From: Halorientalis regularis | Lineage (GTDB): Archaea > Halobacteriota > Halobacteria > Halobacteriales > Haloarculaceae | NCBI RefSeq assembly: GCF_023698535.1 | Contig: NZ_JALJCL010000008.1 | Location: 1 to 64,000 of the forward strand | DNA length: 64,000 nt | Direction: 5' to 3' | In this document: piece by piece, positions 7,543 to 16,059 of the stretch | How positions within the stretch are numbered: the stretch's first letter is position 1 | Layout: each line of letters begins with the position of its first letter | Position numbers and translations under genes: made by a program | The notes under the pieces: generated by a model | Told to the model about the DNA's origin: nothing | The model's input: the letters and a program-made list of their open reading frames with translations, nothing else | Database searches by the model: none

Positions 7543-8130
7543 TCATTCGACGGCGCGACTGGCCGTCAACTCGCCGGCCCCGTCGCCGGCCACGCGGCTG
7601 TCGAACAGCGCCGACCAGTCGAAGTCGGCCCGCTGGACGAGATCGTCGAGCCGCCGGCTGAGTTCCTGAAACCGCTCGCGAGCCACGCGATACTCCTCGA
7701 CGGCGTCTCGGGAGGGCGCGTCGAGTTCCCGCTCCAGCCGGGCTTTCCGTTCGGCCAGCGTCGCCGATTCCGCGAGCAAGCGTTCACAGGCGGTCTCGAC
7801 CAACAGGCGCTCTGTCGTGCTCGCGAGCCGCTCGGGGTCGGGATCGGGCATCGTCAGATCGGGGTCCAGTCCCGGGTCGCCGCCGTCGAGCAAGACCACC
7901 CGACACCCGCCGGTCGCGTCCCGGAACGTGCCTGCACTGAGGCCGTCACGGTCGAGGAGTCCCTCGTCCGCGAGGACGACGTCGACGGCGGTACCGACCT
8001 TCTCGTAGACGTCGAGCCTCCCCGCGGCAGTCCAGACGTCGTACTCCTCACCGAGCCACTCCCGATAGGTTTGCCGCCGCGACTCGTCTCCCACGGCGAC
8101 GAGTACGACGCGGTTATTCCACGTGTCCAT
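7543..8130 (-). CDS. Receiver-like/HalX domain regulator
   Basis: 195 residues. Residues 1-110 resemble a response-regulator receiver (NRVVLVAVGDESRRQTYREW, then VDVVLADEGLLDRDG with a possible phospho-acceptor Asp). Acidic pockets are weak, so phosphorylation is uncertain. Residues 120-185 are a HalX domain, a helical haloarchaeal module (ERKARLERELDAPSRDAVEE, RERFQELSRRLDDLVQRADF). The ATG at 8130 is preferred, because the extra ten upstream residues are not conserved-looking and an AT-rich TATA-like element (TATTTGATT on the minus strand, about 8150-8160) places the transcript start near 8130. Divergent from the dehydrogenase at 8340. Confidence 0.7.
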   Translation of the reverse strand: MDTWNNRVVLVAVGDESRRQTYREWLGEEYDVWTAAGRLDVYEKVGTAVDVVLADEGLLDRDGLSAGTFRDATGGCRVVLLDGGDPGLDPDLTMPDPDPERLASTTERLLVETACERLLAESATLAERKARLERELDAPSRDAVEEYRVARERFQELSRRLDDLVQRADFDWSALFDSRVAGDGAGELTASRAVE

Positions 8131-8339
8131 ACACCCGATACCACAGGGGAGTCCAATCAAATACGACGACCGTTCGTTCCGTTTCGTTCAGTTCATCGAC
8201 TTCGAATACTACAGGATATCGACCAGTTCGGGTTCTCGAAAGATTGGGCCGGTGATGCAGACCGATTTCCGGCGACCGTGGAACGCGCATCGGTGCAGCA
8301 GCCCCCAGACTTTTGCCCGCCGGTACCGCCACCCCGACC

Positions 8340-9314
8340 ATGACGCGACCGGACGAACCGAGCCGAGACCTGCTAATCCTCGGGGAGAAGTTCAACGGGC
8401 TGGCACCGGCAGACCTCGCGACCGCGATCCGTGAGCGCCTCCCGGAGTGGACGGTCAGGGAAGCGACGACACCGACCCCGCCCCAGGAGCAGGTGAGGAA
8501 CGCGACGGTGCTGGTCGGGCCGACCGTCGATCCCGACCTGCTGGTCGATGCCCCCGACCTCGAACTGTTCGCCTGTGCGTACGCCGGGTACGATCACCTG
8601 CCCCTCGACGAACTCGCCGCCAACGACGTCGCGGTGACGACCGCAGGCGGCGTCCACGTGCCAAACGTCGCCGAACAGGCCCTCGGGTTCGTTCTGACGT
8701 TCGCACGCGGGCTCCACGACGCCTGGCGACGACAGGAGCGCCGGGAGTGGCGCGTCACCGACCCCGGTGAACTGGCTGGCAGTACCGTCACCGTCGTCGG
8801 CCTGGGCGCTATCGGGACCGGGATCGCGGAGCGACTCGCCCCGTTCGGCGTCGAGACCGTCGGCGTCCGTCACGCACCCGAGACGGGCGGCCCCTGTGAC
8901 GAAATCGTCGGCTACGACGACCTGCACGACGCGCTCGCCCGCTCGGAGTACGTCGTCCTCGCCTGTCCCTTGACCGACGAGACCGAGGGCCTGATCGGGG
9001 ACGCCGAACTCCACACGCTCCCGACCGACGCGGTGCTGGTCAACGTCGCTCGCGGCGGCGTCGTCGACACCGACGCGCTGGTCGCGATGCTCCGGAGTGG
9101 CGGTATCCGCGGCGCAGCGGTGGACGTGACCGACCCCGAACCGCTCCCCGAGGACCACCCACTCTGGAACTTCGGGAACGTCCAGATCACGCCACACAGC
9201 GCCGGGCGCACGCCGGCTTACCACGAGCGACTGGCCGACATCGTGGCCGGGAACGCCGAGCGCGTCGTCGCCGGCGAACTGGCGGAACTGGAAAACCGCG
9301 TCGATCCTTCCTGA
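8340..9314 (+). CDS. D-2-hydroxyacid dehydrogenase (NAD-dependent)
   Basis: 324 residues of the D-isomer-specific 2-hydroxyacid dehydrogenase family, which interconverts 2-keto acids and D-2-hydroxy acids with NAD(P)H. The Rossmann motif VTVVGLGAIGTGIAERLAPF, the catalytic Arg in LVNVARGGVVDTDAL, the Glu in DVTDPEPLPEDHPLW and the His in QITPHSAGRTP are all present. The N-terminal substrate lobe is typical (ACAYAGYDHLP). The ATG at 8340 is chosen because it starts the family-like sequence (MTRPDEPSRDLLILGEKFNG). Substrate unknown; phosphoglycerate, glyoxylate and other keto acids are all possible. Confidence 0.85.
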   Translation: MTRPDEPSRDLLILGEKFNGLAPADLATAIRERLPEWTVREATTPTPPQEQVRNATVLVGPTVDPDLLVDAPDLELFACAYAGYDHLPLDELAANDVAVTTAGGVHVPNVAEQALGFVLTFARGLHDAWRRQERREWRVTDPGELAGSTVTVVGLGAIGTGIAERLAPFGVETVGVRHAPETGGPCDEIVGYDDLHDALARSEYVVLACPLTDETEGLIGDAELHTLPTDAVLVNVARGGVVDTDALVAMLRSGGIRGAAVDVTDPEPLPEDHPLWNFGNVQITPHSAGRTPAYHERLADIVAGNAERVVAGELAELENRVDPS

Positions 9315-9501
9315 GTAGCATACGCGGCGCTCCGCGCCGCGGTTCACCGTCAGCGCAAAGCTCTGACGAACCCTCGTTCGTTCCCTGCGGTCACTCACGA
9401 GGACACCGGACGCGAACGTAGCGAGCGTCCGGATGGTTTTTATACCAAATTCTTGCGAGGAGAGATACCGAGCGTAGCGAGGGACCCGACGAAGTACAAA
9501 T
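9315..9501. terminator. Bidirectional terminator block between convergent genes
   Basis: For the plus strand: hairpin CGCGGCGC-tcc-GCGCCGCG (about 9331-9350), then CCGGACGC-(11)-GCGTCCGG (9406-9432) followed by T5 at 9437-9441. The segment TTGCGAGGAG...GACCCGACGAAGTACAAA (about 9453-9500) recurs at 11867-11910 next to another minus-strand gene end, and read on the minus strand it supplies a T-rich stretch just after the VOC gene. Confidence 0.6.
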
Positions 9502-9870
9502 TTAGAGCGGTTCGATCAGCTCCACGACGTGGCCGTCGGGGTCCTCGACGAAAGCGGTGCGCGCGCCCGCGGCGGGCTGATCGCTCGGTTCCTGGACGAC
9601 GCCGTGGTGGTCGATCTCATCGAAGGCGGCGTCCACGTCGTCGACCGCGACGGCGAAGTGGTCCCAGCCGTCGCCGAAGTCGAACTCGTCCTCGCCCTCG
9701 GTGTCGGACAGCTGGAGTTCGACGCCGTTGCCGTCGGCGACGTAGACGTTCCGCGTCGTTCCGTCATCACTCGTGAACTCCCAGGACCGCTCGAAGTCGA
9801 GGTGCTCGACGTACCAGTCGGCCAGTTCGTCCGCGTCCGAGACGTTCATGCAGGTGTGCAGGATGTCCAT
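9502..9870 (-). CDS. VOC (glyoxalase/dioxygenase) superfamily protein
   Basis: 122 residues with two beta-alpha-beta-beta-beta modules. The N-terminal ILHTCMNVSDADELADWYVE has the first metal-ligand His, WDHFAVAVDDVDAAFDEIDH the second module, and FVEDPDGHVVELIE the C-terminal Glu ligand. This is the glyoxalase-I-like pattern (His...Glu...His...Glu), so lactoylglutathione-lyase-type chemistry is possible, but haloarchaea lack glutathione and the true substrate is unknown. Length is normal for a single-domain VOC protein. It is transcribed toward the dehydrogenase gene and ends in the shared terminator block. Confidence 0.8.
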   Translation of the reverse strand: MDILHTCMNVSDADELADWYVEHLDFERSWEFTSDDGTTRNVYVADGNGVELQLSDTEGEDEFDFGDGWDHFAVAVDDVDAAFDEIDHHGVVQEPSDQPAAGARTAFVEDPDGHVVELIEPL

Positions 9871-9972
9871 TGCGTGCGATCCTTCCCGTGATGGCGGCTT
9901 AAAAGGGGTGAATCCCGTCGGGAGCGACTGTCAATGCGAACCATTATCACGTAGGATTTCGCCTAATAGAAC

Positions 9973-10680
9973 ATGAGGTATGGGACGTTCGTGCTGACGC
10001 CGGACCGGGGGTGGTTCCATCCGAAGGAAACTGCATTCCGCGACCACGACGTGACGATGGTCGCGATCCGAAACATCACGCTCCTAGCCGACGGAACAGT
10101 CGTACTGCTCAACGAGTTGAACGGGCCGACGAGCAACATTCTGGACGCGCTCGCCGAGACCGAAGACGACATGATCGACTACCAGCTGACCGACACGGAC
10201 GACGGGAAGCTGCTCCGCTGTCACTTCCATCCGACGGAACTGGTGGATTCGCTGTTGACGTTGCTGGATGAGTTCGCCGTCCTGCCGGAGTATCCGCTGG
10301 AGTTCGTCGAGCCCGCACAGTCGAGTCTCAAGCTCACACTGATCGCAGAGGAGGCGGCTCTCCGGGAGATGATCGACGTGATTCCGGATGGTGTGTCGGT
10401 CGACCTGCTCCGAATCGGGACCTACGACCCCGAGAGCAAGACGCTGTTTTCGGGCCTCACCGAACGCAAGCGGGAGGTCGTCCGGAAGGCCGTCGAGAAG
10501 GGCTACTACGAGATCCCCCGCGAGGTGACCTGCGAGGAGATCGCCGCCGACCTCGACTGCTCGGCCGGGACCGTCGCGGAACACCTCCAGGCCATCGAGA
10601 GCCAGTTCGTGACCGAGATCGTCCCCGCGGGCTACGACACGACCGCGCGGGAGTCGATGCGGCCGCTGGGGAGGTCTTAA
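9973..10680 (+). CDS. HTH_10 (Bat-type) transcriptional regulator
   Basis: 235 residues. The N-terminal ~155 residues form a haloarchaeal sensor-like region without a recognised ligand domain. The C-terminus, from about residue 165 (LTERKREVVRKAVEKGYYEI), is an HTH_10 DNA-binding domain with the recognition region AADLDCSAGTVAEHLQAIE. HTH_10 is the domain of the bacterio-opsin activator. It lies 60 bp upstream of, and in the same direction as, the R2lox-type oxidase gene, which it may control (inference). The start follows a TATA-like AT-rich element near 9943-9950, so the transcript is probably leaderless. Confidence 0.75.
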   Translation: MRYGTFVLTPDRGWFHPKETAFRDHDVTMVAIRNITLLADGTVVLLNELNGPTSNILDALAETEDDMIDYQLTDTDDGKLLRCHFHPTELVDSLLTLLDEFAVLPEYPLEFVEPAQSSLKLTLIAEEAALREMIDVIPDGVSVDLLRIGTYDPESKTLFSGLTERKREVVRKAVEKGYYEIPREVTCEEIAADLDCSAGTVAEHLQAIESQFVTEIVPAGYDTTARESMRPLGRS

Positions 10681-10740
10681 AACACCTGCTGGTTGGGGCG
10701 AAGGACACTTTACCGGGTCCGGAGTATGAGTTGAGACACC

Positions 10741-11691
10741 ATGACACAGGTCGAGGACACCAGCCGCGACATGCGACTCGATCCGGACTCGTTCGCCCAG
10801 GGGTACTTCAAGAACGCCGTCTACCGACACTGGGACCCCTACGGCGACATTCCGCAGGAGGACATCGAAGCCGACCGCCGCAAGTTCATCGAGGACGAAC
10901 CGACCGAGGCGGAGTTCGAGGGACTCCGGACGACGCTCGCGCTGTTCGGCGCGGGCGAGGAGGCCGTCACGGAGGACCTGATGCCGCTGGGGATGGTCCT
11001 GGAGGACATCAACAAGCAGATGTTCGTCTCCAGCCAGATCTACGAGGAGGCCAAACACACCCAGTTTTTCGACCGCTACTGGCGCGAGGTTATCAATCCC
11101 GTCGAGGAGGAACTGGGCTTCGACGTGACGAGACCGACCGACCAGCGATTCTTCAACGACGACTACGTGGAACTGTTCGACCGAAACGAGGCGGCGATGG
11201 AGCGATTGCTGGAGGAAGACACGCCCGAAACCCGCGCGAAAGCGTACTGCCACTACCACCTCGTCGTCGAGAGCGTGCTGGCCCAGACCGGCTACTACGG
11301 CATCCAGTCGGCCTTCTCGGATCAGGGGTCCGACGAGGTGGCGGTCCGGGAGTTCCCCCACATGGAGGGACTGGTCGAGGGCATCACGCGCATCCGGAGC
11401 GACGAGGGCCGTCACGTCGGCTTCGGGATGCAGGAGGTTCGGACGCTGATCCACGAGGAGGGCGTCGACGCCGAAGTCGTCCAGAACACGCTCCAGGACC
11501 TGATGCCGCTGGTGGCTGGGGTCGTGCGCCACTCTTCCCAGGGTGAGGCGACGAATCCGATTCCCGTCATCGAGTACTCGCGGGACAAACTCAGCCGCCG
11601 GGTCGAGATTCTCACCGAGCAGGACGCGGAGATTCCGCCGGTCGACGACCTCGTGAAGATCGAGGGCGACGGCGAGGCTGCGGCGGACTGA
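10741..11691 (+). CDS. R2-like ligand-binding oxidase (R2lox)
   Basis: 316 residues of the ferritin-like R2 fold, often mislabelled as ribonucleotide reductase beta chain. All metal-site motifs of R2lox are visible: GAGEEAVTEDL (Glu ligand, with the Val three residues later that forms the ether cross-link), YEEAKHTQFF (Glu and His ligands), YHLVVESVLAQTGYYG (cross-link Tyr five residues before a Glu ligand) and SDEGRHVGFG (Glu and His). The AxxAxTGYYG block matches mycobacterial R2lox rather than catalytic R2, and no adjacent large subunit is present. R2lox carries a Mn/Fe centre, binds a fatty acid and performs two-electron oxidation; its physiological substrate is unknown. Upstream HTH_10 gene may regulate it. 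Confidence 0.8.
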   Translation: MTQVEDTSRDMRLDPDSFAQGYFKNAVYRHWDPYGDIPQEDIEADRRKFIEDEPTEAEFEGLRTTLALFGAGEEAVTEDLMPLGMVLEDINKQMFVSSQIYEEAKHTQFFDRYWREVINPVEEELGFDVTRPTDQRFFNDDYVELFDRNEAAMERLLEEDTPETRAKAYCHYHLVVESVLAQTGYYGIQSAFSDQGSDEVAVREFPHMEGLVEGITRIRSDEGRHVGFGMQEVRTLIHEEGVDAEVVQNTLQDLMPLVAGVVRHSSQGEATNPIPVIEYSRDKLSRRVEILTEQDAEIPPVDDLVKIEGDGEAAAD

Positions 11692-11914
11692 GCGCGGGGC
11701 TGGGCGGTTTGCGGTCGGCGGTCGCAGTGCGGTCCGCGGTCGGCGGCGGTAGCGGAGCGGGTTTGCGGTGGCGGTAGCGGTGGCGTTTTGTGGTGCGGTG
11801 TCACCAGCACAACAACCGCGAGCGCGCCGTCGGCGCGCTCGCGGCAGTTTGTCCCCAAGTTTTTACGAGGAGTGGTGCCGCGCACAGCGCGGCACCCGAC
11901 GAAGTAAAAAGTGG
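11692..11914. terminator. Bidirectional terminator block with 13-bp and 9-bp perfect hairpins
   Basis: A 13-bp perfect stem with loop gtc at 11816-11844 (CCGCGAGCGCGCC...) is followed by AAGTTTTTACG on the plus strand. A 9-bp stem GTGCCGCGC-aca-GCGCGGCAC at 11875-11895 is flanked by GAGGAGTG and CCCGACGAAGTAAAAAG, which on the minus strand gives a T tract just after asd. The flanking words also occur at 9453-9500. The first 100 bases are G/C-rich simple sequence. Confidence 0.6.
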
Positions 11915-12952
11915 CTAGAGGTAGCCTTCTTCCAGCAGCAGTTCGCCGTTGAGGACGCTGGCACCGGCCGCGCCGCGGATGGTGTTGTGGGCGAGACAGT
12001 TGAACTGGAGGCCGTCTGCGGTCTCCTGAATGCCACCGACGGCGATACCCATGCCGTTGCTCTGGTTGCGGTCGAGACGGGGCTGGGGGCGGTCGGGGTC
12101 CTCGAAGACTTCGATGAGCTGCTCTGGCGAGGACGGCAGGTCGATGCTGGGGTACTCGCGCAGGGCCTCGGCGGCTTCGTCGACGGTCACGTCCGCGGCG
12201 GTGTCGACCCAGACGTTCTCGAGGTGGCCGTCCAGGGTGGGGATGCGGTTGCAGGAGGCGGCGACCTCGGCGTCGTTCCAGTGGACCTCGGCACCGTCGA
12301 ACTCGCCGAGCAGTTTCCGGCTCTCGGTCTCCATCTTCTTCTCCTCGCCGCCGATGTGCGGGATGGCGTTGTCGATGATCTCCATGGAGGTGACGCCGGA
12401 GTAGCCCGCGCCGGAGACGGCCTGCAGGGTCGAGACGCGCACGTCGGTCAGGCCGAAGGCCTCGTCGAGGGCGGCCAGCGGCGGGACCATCGTGATCGTC
12501 GAGCAGTTGGGGTTCTTGACGAGGGCACCGTCCCAGCCGCGTTCGTCGCGCTGGACCTCGATGAGGCCGAGGTGGTCGGCGTTGACCTCGGGGATCGTGA
12601 GCGGGATGTCCTCGTCGGTCCGGAAGTTCGAGGAGTTCGAGGACATGACGTAGCCCGCCTCGACGAACGCGGGTTCGACGTCCTCGCCGACACTGGAGGG
12701 GAGCGAGGAGAACAGGAGGTCCACGTCGTCGGGGACCTCGTCGGGGTCGGTCGACACGACGGTCGTGTCGGCCACGTCCGCCGGAATGGGGCTGTCGACG
12801 CGCCACTTGGCTGCCTCGCGGTAGGACTTGCCCGCGCTCGCGCTGGAGGCAGTCAGGGCCGCCAGTTCGAAGTCCGGGTGGGGGTCGATCTGCTGGATGA
12901 GTCGCTGTCCGACGGCACCGGTCGCGCCGAGAACGCCTACACGTACTGTCAT
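11915..12952 (-). CDS. asd: Aspartate-semialdehyde dehydrogenase
   Basis: 345 residues. It reduces aspartyl phosphate to aspartate semialdehyde with NADPH, the branch point to lysine, threonine and methionine. Seen: N-terminal VRVGVLGATGAVGQRLIQ (NADP-binding), catalytic Cys in VKNPNCSTITM, and the substrate region SGAGYSGVTSMEIIDNAIPH. The His/Arg active-site region ASCNRIPTLDGHLENV also fits the archaeal/fungal subclass. Length is normal. It is convergent with the R2lox gene, and S17e lies immediately upstream on the same strand with a gap of about 120 bp. Confidence 0.93.
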   Translation of the reverse strand: MTVRVGVLGATGAVGQRLIQQIDPHPDFELAALTASSASAGKSYREAAKWRVDSPIPADVADTTVVSTDPDEVPDDVDLLFSSLPSSVGEDVEPAFVEAGYVMSSNSSNFRTDEDIPLTIPEVNADHLGLIEVQRDERGWDGALVKNPNCSTITMVPPLAALDEAFGLTDVRVSTLQAVSGAGYSGVTSMEIIDNAIPHIGGEEKKMETESRKLLGEFDGAEVHWNDAEVAASCNRIPTLDGHLENVWVDTAADVTVDEAAEALREYPSIDLPSSPEQLIEVFEDPDRPQPRLDRNQSNGMGIAVGGIQETADGLQFNCLAHNTIRGAAGASVLNGELLLEEGYL

Positions 12953-13073
12953 TGGTACCCACAGCTACGGCCGGGGCTCCTCAAAACGGTTTGGAAAGCC
13001 GTCGCCGACGGAGCACTGTCGGGACCGACGACGTCGAGACTGGCGGGCGGGCAAATCGAAGGAGAAATCGAGA

Positions 13074-13265
13074 TTACGCGGGGACTTCGGCGCCTTCCTT
13101 GCTGGTGATGTAGCCCGCGATGCGGTTGCGGACGCCCTTGGACTCGATGTTGGTGAGCTCCGTGACCAGTTCCTTGTTGTGCTCGAAGTCGTGTCCGAAG
13201 GCCTCGGGGTATCGCTCCATCAGGATCGTCCCCGTCTTCTTGACGTAGGCCGGTTTGATTGCCAT
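13074..13265 (-). CDS. rps17e: 30S ribosomal protein S17e
   Basis: 63 residues. Starts MAIKPAYVKKTGTILMERYP and carries the archaeal/eukaryotic S17e core FGHDFEHNKELVTELTNI followed by RNRIAGYITSK. This is a small-subunit ribosomal protein absent from bacteria, which supports an archaeal origin. The start is the ATG at 13265; the longer open frame upstream is an antisense shadow. It lies downstream of the cofD operon on the same strand with a 77-bp gap. Confidence 0.93.
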   Translation of the reverse strand: MAIKPAYVKKTGTILMERYPEAFGHDFEHNKELVTELTNIESKGVRNRIAGYITSKEGAEVPA

Positions 13266-13342
13266 GTTAGTCGTACGTGCTGGCCCAACTCTCAAAAAGG
13301 GTTCGAAAGGCGACCCGTGCCAGCGTGCCAGCGACCGCGCGC

Positions 13343-13936
13343 TTACCCGTCCCACGAGCAGTTGTCCCGAACCACGTCCATCGCCGCGCGCTCGCGTTCG
13401 CCGCCACAGCGTTCGACGACATCGGCGAAGTAGTCGAGCCGGGATTCCAGCTCCGCGCGGTCGTAGGCCGGTACGTCCAGCCGAGATGCCGCCACGGTCG
13501 CCTCGACCACGGCGTAGTACCCCCGGTTCGTCGTCGGGACGGTCTCGCGCTCGACGGCGGTCTCCTCGGGATCGAGCGCCCACTCGACCCACTGCGTGTC
13601 GCCGTCCGCGCCCGCGTCGATCCGGTCGACGGTGACGCGTGCCCAGGCGTCAGCGCTCGGTAGTACGGGGTCGGACTCCTCGCGGACGGTCATCGCGGCC
13701 TCGGCGAAATCGAGGGAGTCGGTCGTGAACTGGACGACTCCCTCGCCGCGCTCCCGGAAGTTCCGCCAGGTGCGGGTTCGGCCCCAGGTGCGTGCGGTGA
13801 CCGGGCTGTCGTCCCCGTCGTCACTCTCGGGTGCGTGCAGGCCGAGCGCGGCGACGTTCCAGCGGTCGTTCGGCCCCAGCGTCGTGACGACGGACTCGGT
13901 GACGCCCCGGAGTTCGACGGGCCAGCCCTCAGACAT
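13343..13936 (-). CDS. DUF447 family protein
   Basis: 197 residues of the archaeal DUF447 family, whose solved members adopt a flavin-reductase-like barrel. Visible family features: N-terminal VELRGVTESVVTTLGPNDRW, ARTWGRTRTWRNFRERGEGV, VVQFTTDSLDFAEAAM, and a Cys pair near the end. It is the last gene of a five-gene operon beginning with cofD and overlaps the upstream membrane-protein gene by 8 bp, so translation is probably coupled. Function unknown; context and fold suggest a role with flavin or deazaflavin cofactors (inference). Confidence 0.75.
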   Translation of the reverse strand: MSEGWPVELRGVTESVVTTLGPNDRWNVAALGLHAPESDDGDDSPVTARTWGRTRTWRNFRERGEGVVQFTTDSLDFAEAAMTVREESDPVLPSADAWARVTVDRIDAGADGDTQWVEWALDPEETAVERETVPTTNRGYYAVVEATVAASRLDVPAYDRAELESRLDYFADVVERCGGERERAAMDVVRDNCSWDG

Positions 13937-14411
13937 CGAGATCAGCCTCCGGATCGCGTCCGTACCAGCGGCGGAGCGCGCCGCCGAGGGCTCCGAACAG
14001 CGTCGCCGGCACGGCGTACGTGACGGCGATGCCCATGAGTCCCAGCAGGAGGAAGGTCGCGGGCGCGTCGGCCTGCAGAAAGAGCGCGCCCTGGGCCAGC
14101 GTCGTCCCGACGAAGACGGCCCTGAAGCCGGTGTCGGCGCTCCGGCGCAGTGACCCGCCGTCGATCCAGCCGGCGACCATCGCCCCGGGATAGAGGCCGA
14201 GCGCGCCCGGACGCAACACGGTCGAGAGCGTCGCCGACCGTTCGATCCCCGTCAGCAGTGCGATGGCCGCGTACCCGAGGACCGCCACCGTCACGCCCGC
14301 GCCGATGGCCAGCGCCCCGCTCTCGGCGCGGATCGGGAGGCGGCCGCCCTCGGCGTCGGTGGACTCGCCCGGCGTTCCGGGCGGATCGGGCCACTCCTCG
14401 TCGTCGCTCAT
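13929..14411 (-). CDS. Four-helix membrane protein of unknown function
   Basis: 160 residues. The acidic N-terminus (MSDDEEWPDPPGTPGE) is followed by about four hydrophobic helices, including ALAIGAGVTVAVLGYAAIAL, LRPGALGLYPGAMVAGWI and FLLLGLMGIAVTYAVPATLF. The start at 14411 overlaps the CitG-like stop in an ATGA arrangement, which fixes it over the longer upstream frame. It resembles small haloarchaeal DUF membrane proteins with a glycine-rich lumenal turn. It sits in the middle of the cofD operon, where a soluble cofactor enzyme would be expected, so either it is a passenger or it tethers the pathway to the membrane. Confidence 0.65.
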   Translation of the reverse strand: MSDDEEWPDPPGTPGESTDAEGGRLPIRAESGALAIGAGVTVAVLGYAAIALLTGIERSATLSTVLRPGALGLYPGAMVAGWIDGGSLRRSADTGFRAVFVGTTLAQGALFLQADAPATFLLLGLMGIAVTYAVPATLFGALGGALRRWYGRDPEADLDV

Positions 14412-15277
14412 ATCTCTAGCCCCCGTTCGAGCGCGACGAACAGCGCGGCGGCGGTCAGATCGGCGGTCGTCCCTGGGTTGACCTCCGCGGCGACGAACTC
14501 GTTGGCCAGCGCCCACGGGTCCGCGTCGCCGGCCAGCGCGGTGGCCGCTCGCTCGGTCGCCCGCTCCGCCGTCTCGCGGTCGTGCTGGGTCGCGACGAAC
14601 GTGTCGGGTTCCTCGGCCAGCAGTTCCAGGAAGATCCGTGCCGTCCGGTCTGGGACCGGTCCGTCGCGGTCGAGCAGCCGCTCGGCCGCGTCGAACGAAC
14701 GCGCGAACTCACCGCTCCACTCGCGGGCGATGCCGTCGACCTCGGCGGAATCGACCATCACGTCGTAGAGGGTCACGCTCTGCTGTTCGACGGCGGGAAC
14801 GGCGTCGGCACCGCGGCGCACGTCCAGCGCGTCCATGCCCTCCGGCGGGTCGTCGACGGCCACGTCCACGTGCTCGAAGGCCCGGTAGAAGTCCGCGGCG
14901 TCGGCGACGGTCGTCGCTTCGGCCAGGTCGCCGGCGTGGCTCCCCGAGAGGTCGCCATCCGCGGCGGCACGCACCATCGGCACGAGGACCAGCAGGGCAC
15001 CGAACTGCGTGTTGCCCGCCCGTTGCTGGCTCATGCCCGCGACCGCACGCTCGAAGGCCCGACCCAGGCGCTCGCCGTCGGCGGCCAGTTCCAGACCCCG
15101 CCGTGCGCCGACGCCGCCGGCCATGAAGTGTTCGAACCGCAGGTCGTCGTAGTCGTGGGCGCGGTCGACGTTGCCGGGTTTGGGCGTCCCCGTCACCTCC
15201 AGCAGGAGGGCGAGTTGTGCATTCTGGACGACAGTGCGCCCCGGCGGCGGTTCGACGGCCGAATCGGTGGGGCTCAC
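14408..15277 (-). CDS. CitG-like triphosphoribosyl-dephospho-CoA synthase family protein
   Basis: 289 residues. The family motif TPKPGNVDRAHDYDD and the downstream FMAGGVGARRGLE, QRAGNTQFGALLVLVPM and NPGTTADLTAAALFV blocks are clear. CitG/MdcB make the prosthetic-group precursor of citrate or malonate lyase from ATP and dephospho-CoA; no such lyase is present here, and archaeal relatives probably act on another substrate. I choose the GTG at 15277, which overlaps the upstream stop in a GTGA, over an ATG at 15301 that would overlap by 28 bp. It also overlaps the downstream gene by 4 bp. Third gene of the cofD operon. Confidence 0.75.
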   Translation of the reverse strand: MSPTDSAVEPPPGRTVVQNAQLALLLEVTGTPKPGNVDRAHDYDDLRFEHFMAGGVGARRGLELAADGERLGRAFERAVAGMSQQRAGNTQFGALLVLVPMVRAAADGDLSGSHAGDLAEATTVADAADFYRAFEHVDVAVDDPPEGMDALDVRRGADAVPAVEQQSVTLYDVMVDSAEVDGIAREWSGEFARSFDAAERLLDRDGPVPDRTARIFLELLAEEPDTFVATQHDRETAERATERAATALAGDADPWALANEFVAAEVNPGTTADLTAAALFVALERGLEI

Positions 15278-16059
15278 GACTCGACCCCCTCGGCGAACCA
15301 CGCCGTCGCGGCGTCCCGAACCCGTTCGAGAACCGCCGGCTCGTCGCTCGGGCGACCCACGCTCACCGCGTCCGCGCCGTACGCCAGGTACTCCCGGACA
15401 CTCGCTTCGTCCCGAACCTCGTTGTTGGCGATCACGAAGAGGTCGGTCGCCGCGGCCACGTCGCCGACGACGGCCTCCGAGTCCATGGCGTCGACGTGGA
15501 CGGCGTCGGCTCCCGCGGTTTCGAGACGCTCGGCCAGCGCCGGGAGATCGACTCCCGGCACCTCCGTCCGGACCTTGACGCTCACTGTCGCGCCAGTCTC
15601 GGCCGCGGTCTCGACCTGTTCACGGAGTCGGTCCGACTCCCGAAGAAGAATCTCGCCCGCTCCCGCCGCGCACATCTCGTCCTGTCGGCAGTGGGCGTTG
15701 ATCTCGACGAAGGCGTCCCGGTCCCGACAGACGGCGGCGACTTCTCGGAGCGGGTCGAGTGCGGTGGTTCTGACGTTGAACCCAGCCCGGAGCGGGGCAT
15801 CGGCCAGCGTGGCCAACTGTTCGTCGACGAACGCGACGGGATCGGCGGGCAGAAACTCCGTGCGGTCCCGGGCGACGAGTTCGCGGGCCGCCTCGCGGGT
15901 GGGTTCGTCCAGCGCGATTCCGCCGAGGACGGCCGCGCCGGCGTACTCGCTTGCGGCACGCGCCCAGGCGGCGTCGGCCTCGCCGCTGAGGCTGGCAAGC
16001 ACGACCCGCGGACGGAAGGCCAGCGGTTCGAGTGGCTCGGTCGGGGCGTCGCCCGTCAC
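15274..16059 (-). CDS. Dus-like TIM-barrel protein
   Basis: 261 residues of the archaeal branch of tRNA-dihydrouridine-synthase/dihydroorotate-dehydrogenase-like flavin barrels. Key blocks: [20 protein letters not shown] (contains the Cys seen in Dus proteins), [11 protein letters not shown] (FMN phosphate side), [30 protein letters not shown] and [11 protein letters not shown]. It is clearly divergent from catalytic bacterial Dus enzymes. It overlaps cofD by 4 bp (ATGA) and the CitG-like gene by 4 bp, so it is translationally coupled. A barrel of this kind next to CitG-like and DUF447 genes suggests a shared pathway, not yet defined. Confidence 0.7.
   Translation of the reverse strand: MTGDAPTEPLEPLAFRPRVVLASLSGEADAAWARAASEYAGAAVLGGIALDEPTREAARELVARDRTEFLPADPVAFVDEQLATLADAPLRAGFNVRTTALDPLREVAAVCRDRDAFVEINAHCRQDEMCAAGAGEILLRESDRLREQVETAAETGATVSVKVRTEVPGVDLPALAERLETAGADAVHVDAMDSEAVVGDVAAATDLFVIANNEVRDEASVREYLAYGADAVSVGRPSDEPAVLERVRDAATAWFAEGVES

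Noticed and set aside
10084-11532. Long minus-strand open frame over R2lox and the HTH_10 gene
   Set aside because: Antisense shadow typical of GC-rich haloarchaeal codon use; lacks any domain and the opposite strand has a clear enzyme.
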